The translations under genes were made by a program, and so were the position numbers. A stretch of 64,000 bases of DNA from Copromyces sp. CBS 386.78. Taxonomy: Eukaryota; Ascomycota; Sordariomycetes; Sordariales; Sordariaceae. Where the stretch lies: assembly GCA_030685235.1 (NCBI GenBank), contig MU839129.1:1-64000 (forward strand), given 5' to 3'. Positions 63,891 through 64,000 of this stretch are shown in pieces. The notes beneath the pieces are model-generated. The model worked only from the letters and a program-made list of their open reading frames with translations. It was not told where the DNA came from and did not search any database. Each line of letters starts with the position of its first letter. The stretch's first letter is position 1.

Positions 63891-64000
63891 ACCTTGCAGG
63901 AGTTCGTGGTGGCGAGGGACTATGTGGTTTTATGCAATCGGGCGTTTGTTACAAAGAAATGTTTCGAGCAAGGGCTGAGGACTCTCGAAGATATGATGAA
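63793..64000 (+). pseudogene. Partial HET-domain copy, opposite strand, running off the window
   Basis: Plus-strand frame from 63795, after a TAG at 63792, reads GFLDLYYFATYWTRVWTLQE then FVVARDYVVLCNRAFVTKKC up to the window end. This is the HET block with YWxRVWxxQEFVxARDYxxxC. No upstream HET blocks (ALSYxWG, WIDAICINQ) are found to its left, where the minus-strand copy overlaps. It is therefore a truncated 5' end, or the interior exon of a gene whose start was lost at a rearrangement. Confidence 0.6.

Overview
The window comes from the nuclear genome of a filamentous ascomycete, most likely Neurospora or a close relative in the Sordariales. Genes have several short GT-AG introns (53-259 nt), and the proteins are fungal orthologues. 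Repeated DNA has been converted into extremely AT-rich, stop-filled sequence with C-to-T changes on both strands, the mark of repeat-induced point mutation (RIP). There are also a dispersed single 5S rRNA gene and several HET-domain genes, both typical of this group.

Layout. 1-845: RIP-mutated Tc1/mariner-like transposase relic. 1451-5384: PRMT5 arginine methyltransferase and, tail to tail, SmF. 7130-8593: single-pass membrane protein. 10826-12805: membrane-anchored histidine-acid-phosphatase-like protein lacking the RHG arginine. 13513-14861: a variant 5S rRNA gene with a 1.19 kb non-autonomous LTR element (a TRIM) inserted about 32 bp upstream. 18403-21121: carnitine O-acetyltransferase. 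23606-26472: ATP synthase OSCP subunit and MOB1. 27932-41148: a six-hairpin-glycosidase-like pseudogene split by an 11 kb nested transposon block. 41545-47856: LSM1, an Sds3-like nuclear protein and an NvfI/CmcJ-like dioxygenase. 47857-56601: a single-exon AT-hook protein of about 2,900 residues. 57062-60672: proteasome subunit RPN6 and, divergently, ribosome-biogenesis factor SOF1. 61216-64000: three degraded HET-domain gene copies.

The best-supported new structures are transposon insertions that can be resolved to the base. (1) The TRIM at 13674-14861 has 141 bp TG...CA LTRs, a 5 bp target duplication (ATGTG), and a primer site abutting its 5' LTR that matches the anticodon arm of initiator tRNA-Met, the half-tRNA priming known from copia. 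It lies immediately upstream of a 5S gene, which recalls Pol III-targeted retroelements. (2) A PIF/Harbinger element at 28256-39231 has perfect 26 bp inverted repeats and a TAA duplication. Removing it on paper joins the two halves of the glycosidase gene in frame. (3) A Ty3/gypsy element at 28320-35437, with 233 bp LTRs and GTAGA duplication, sits inside the Harbinger element. Both are heavily RIP-mutated.

The housekeeping genes are ordinary single-copy genes without operon-like organisation. PRMT5 next to SmF, plus LSM1, gives the window an RNA-metabolism flavour, but nothing shows that this is more than coincidence. No CRISPR array or tRNA gene was found. Exon boundaries were derived by eye from splice signals and reading frame.
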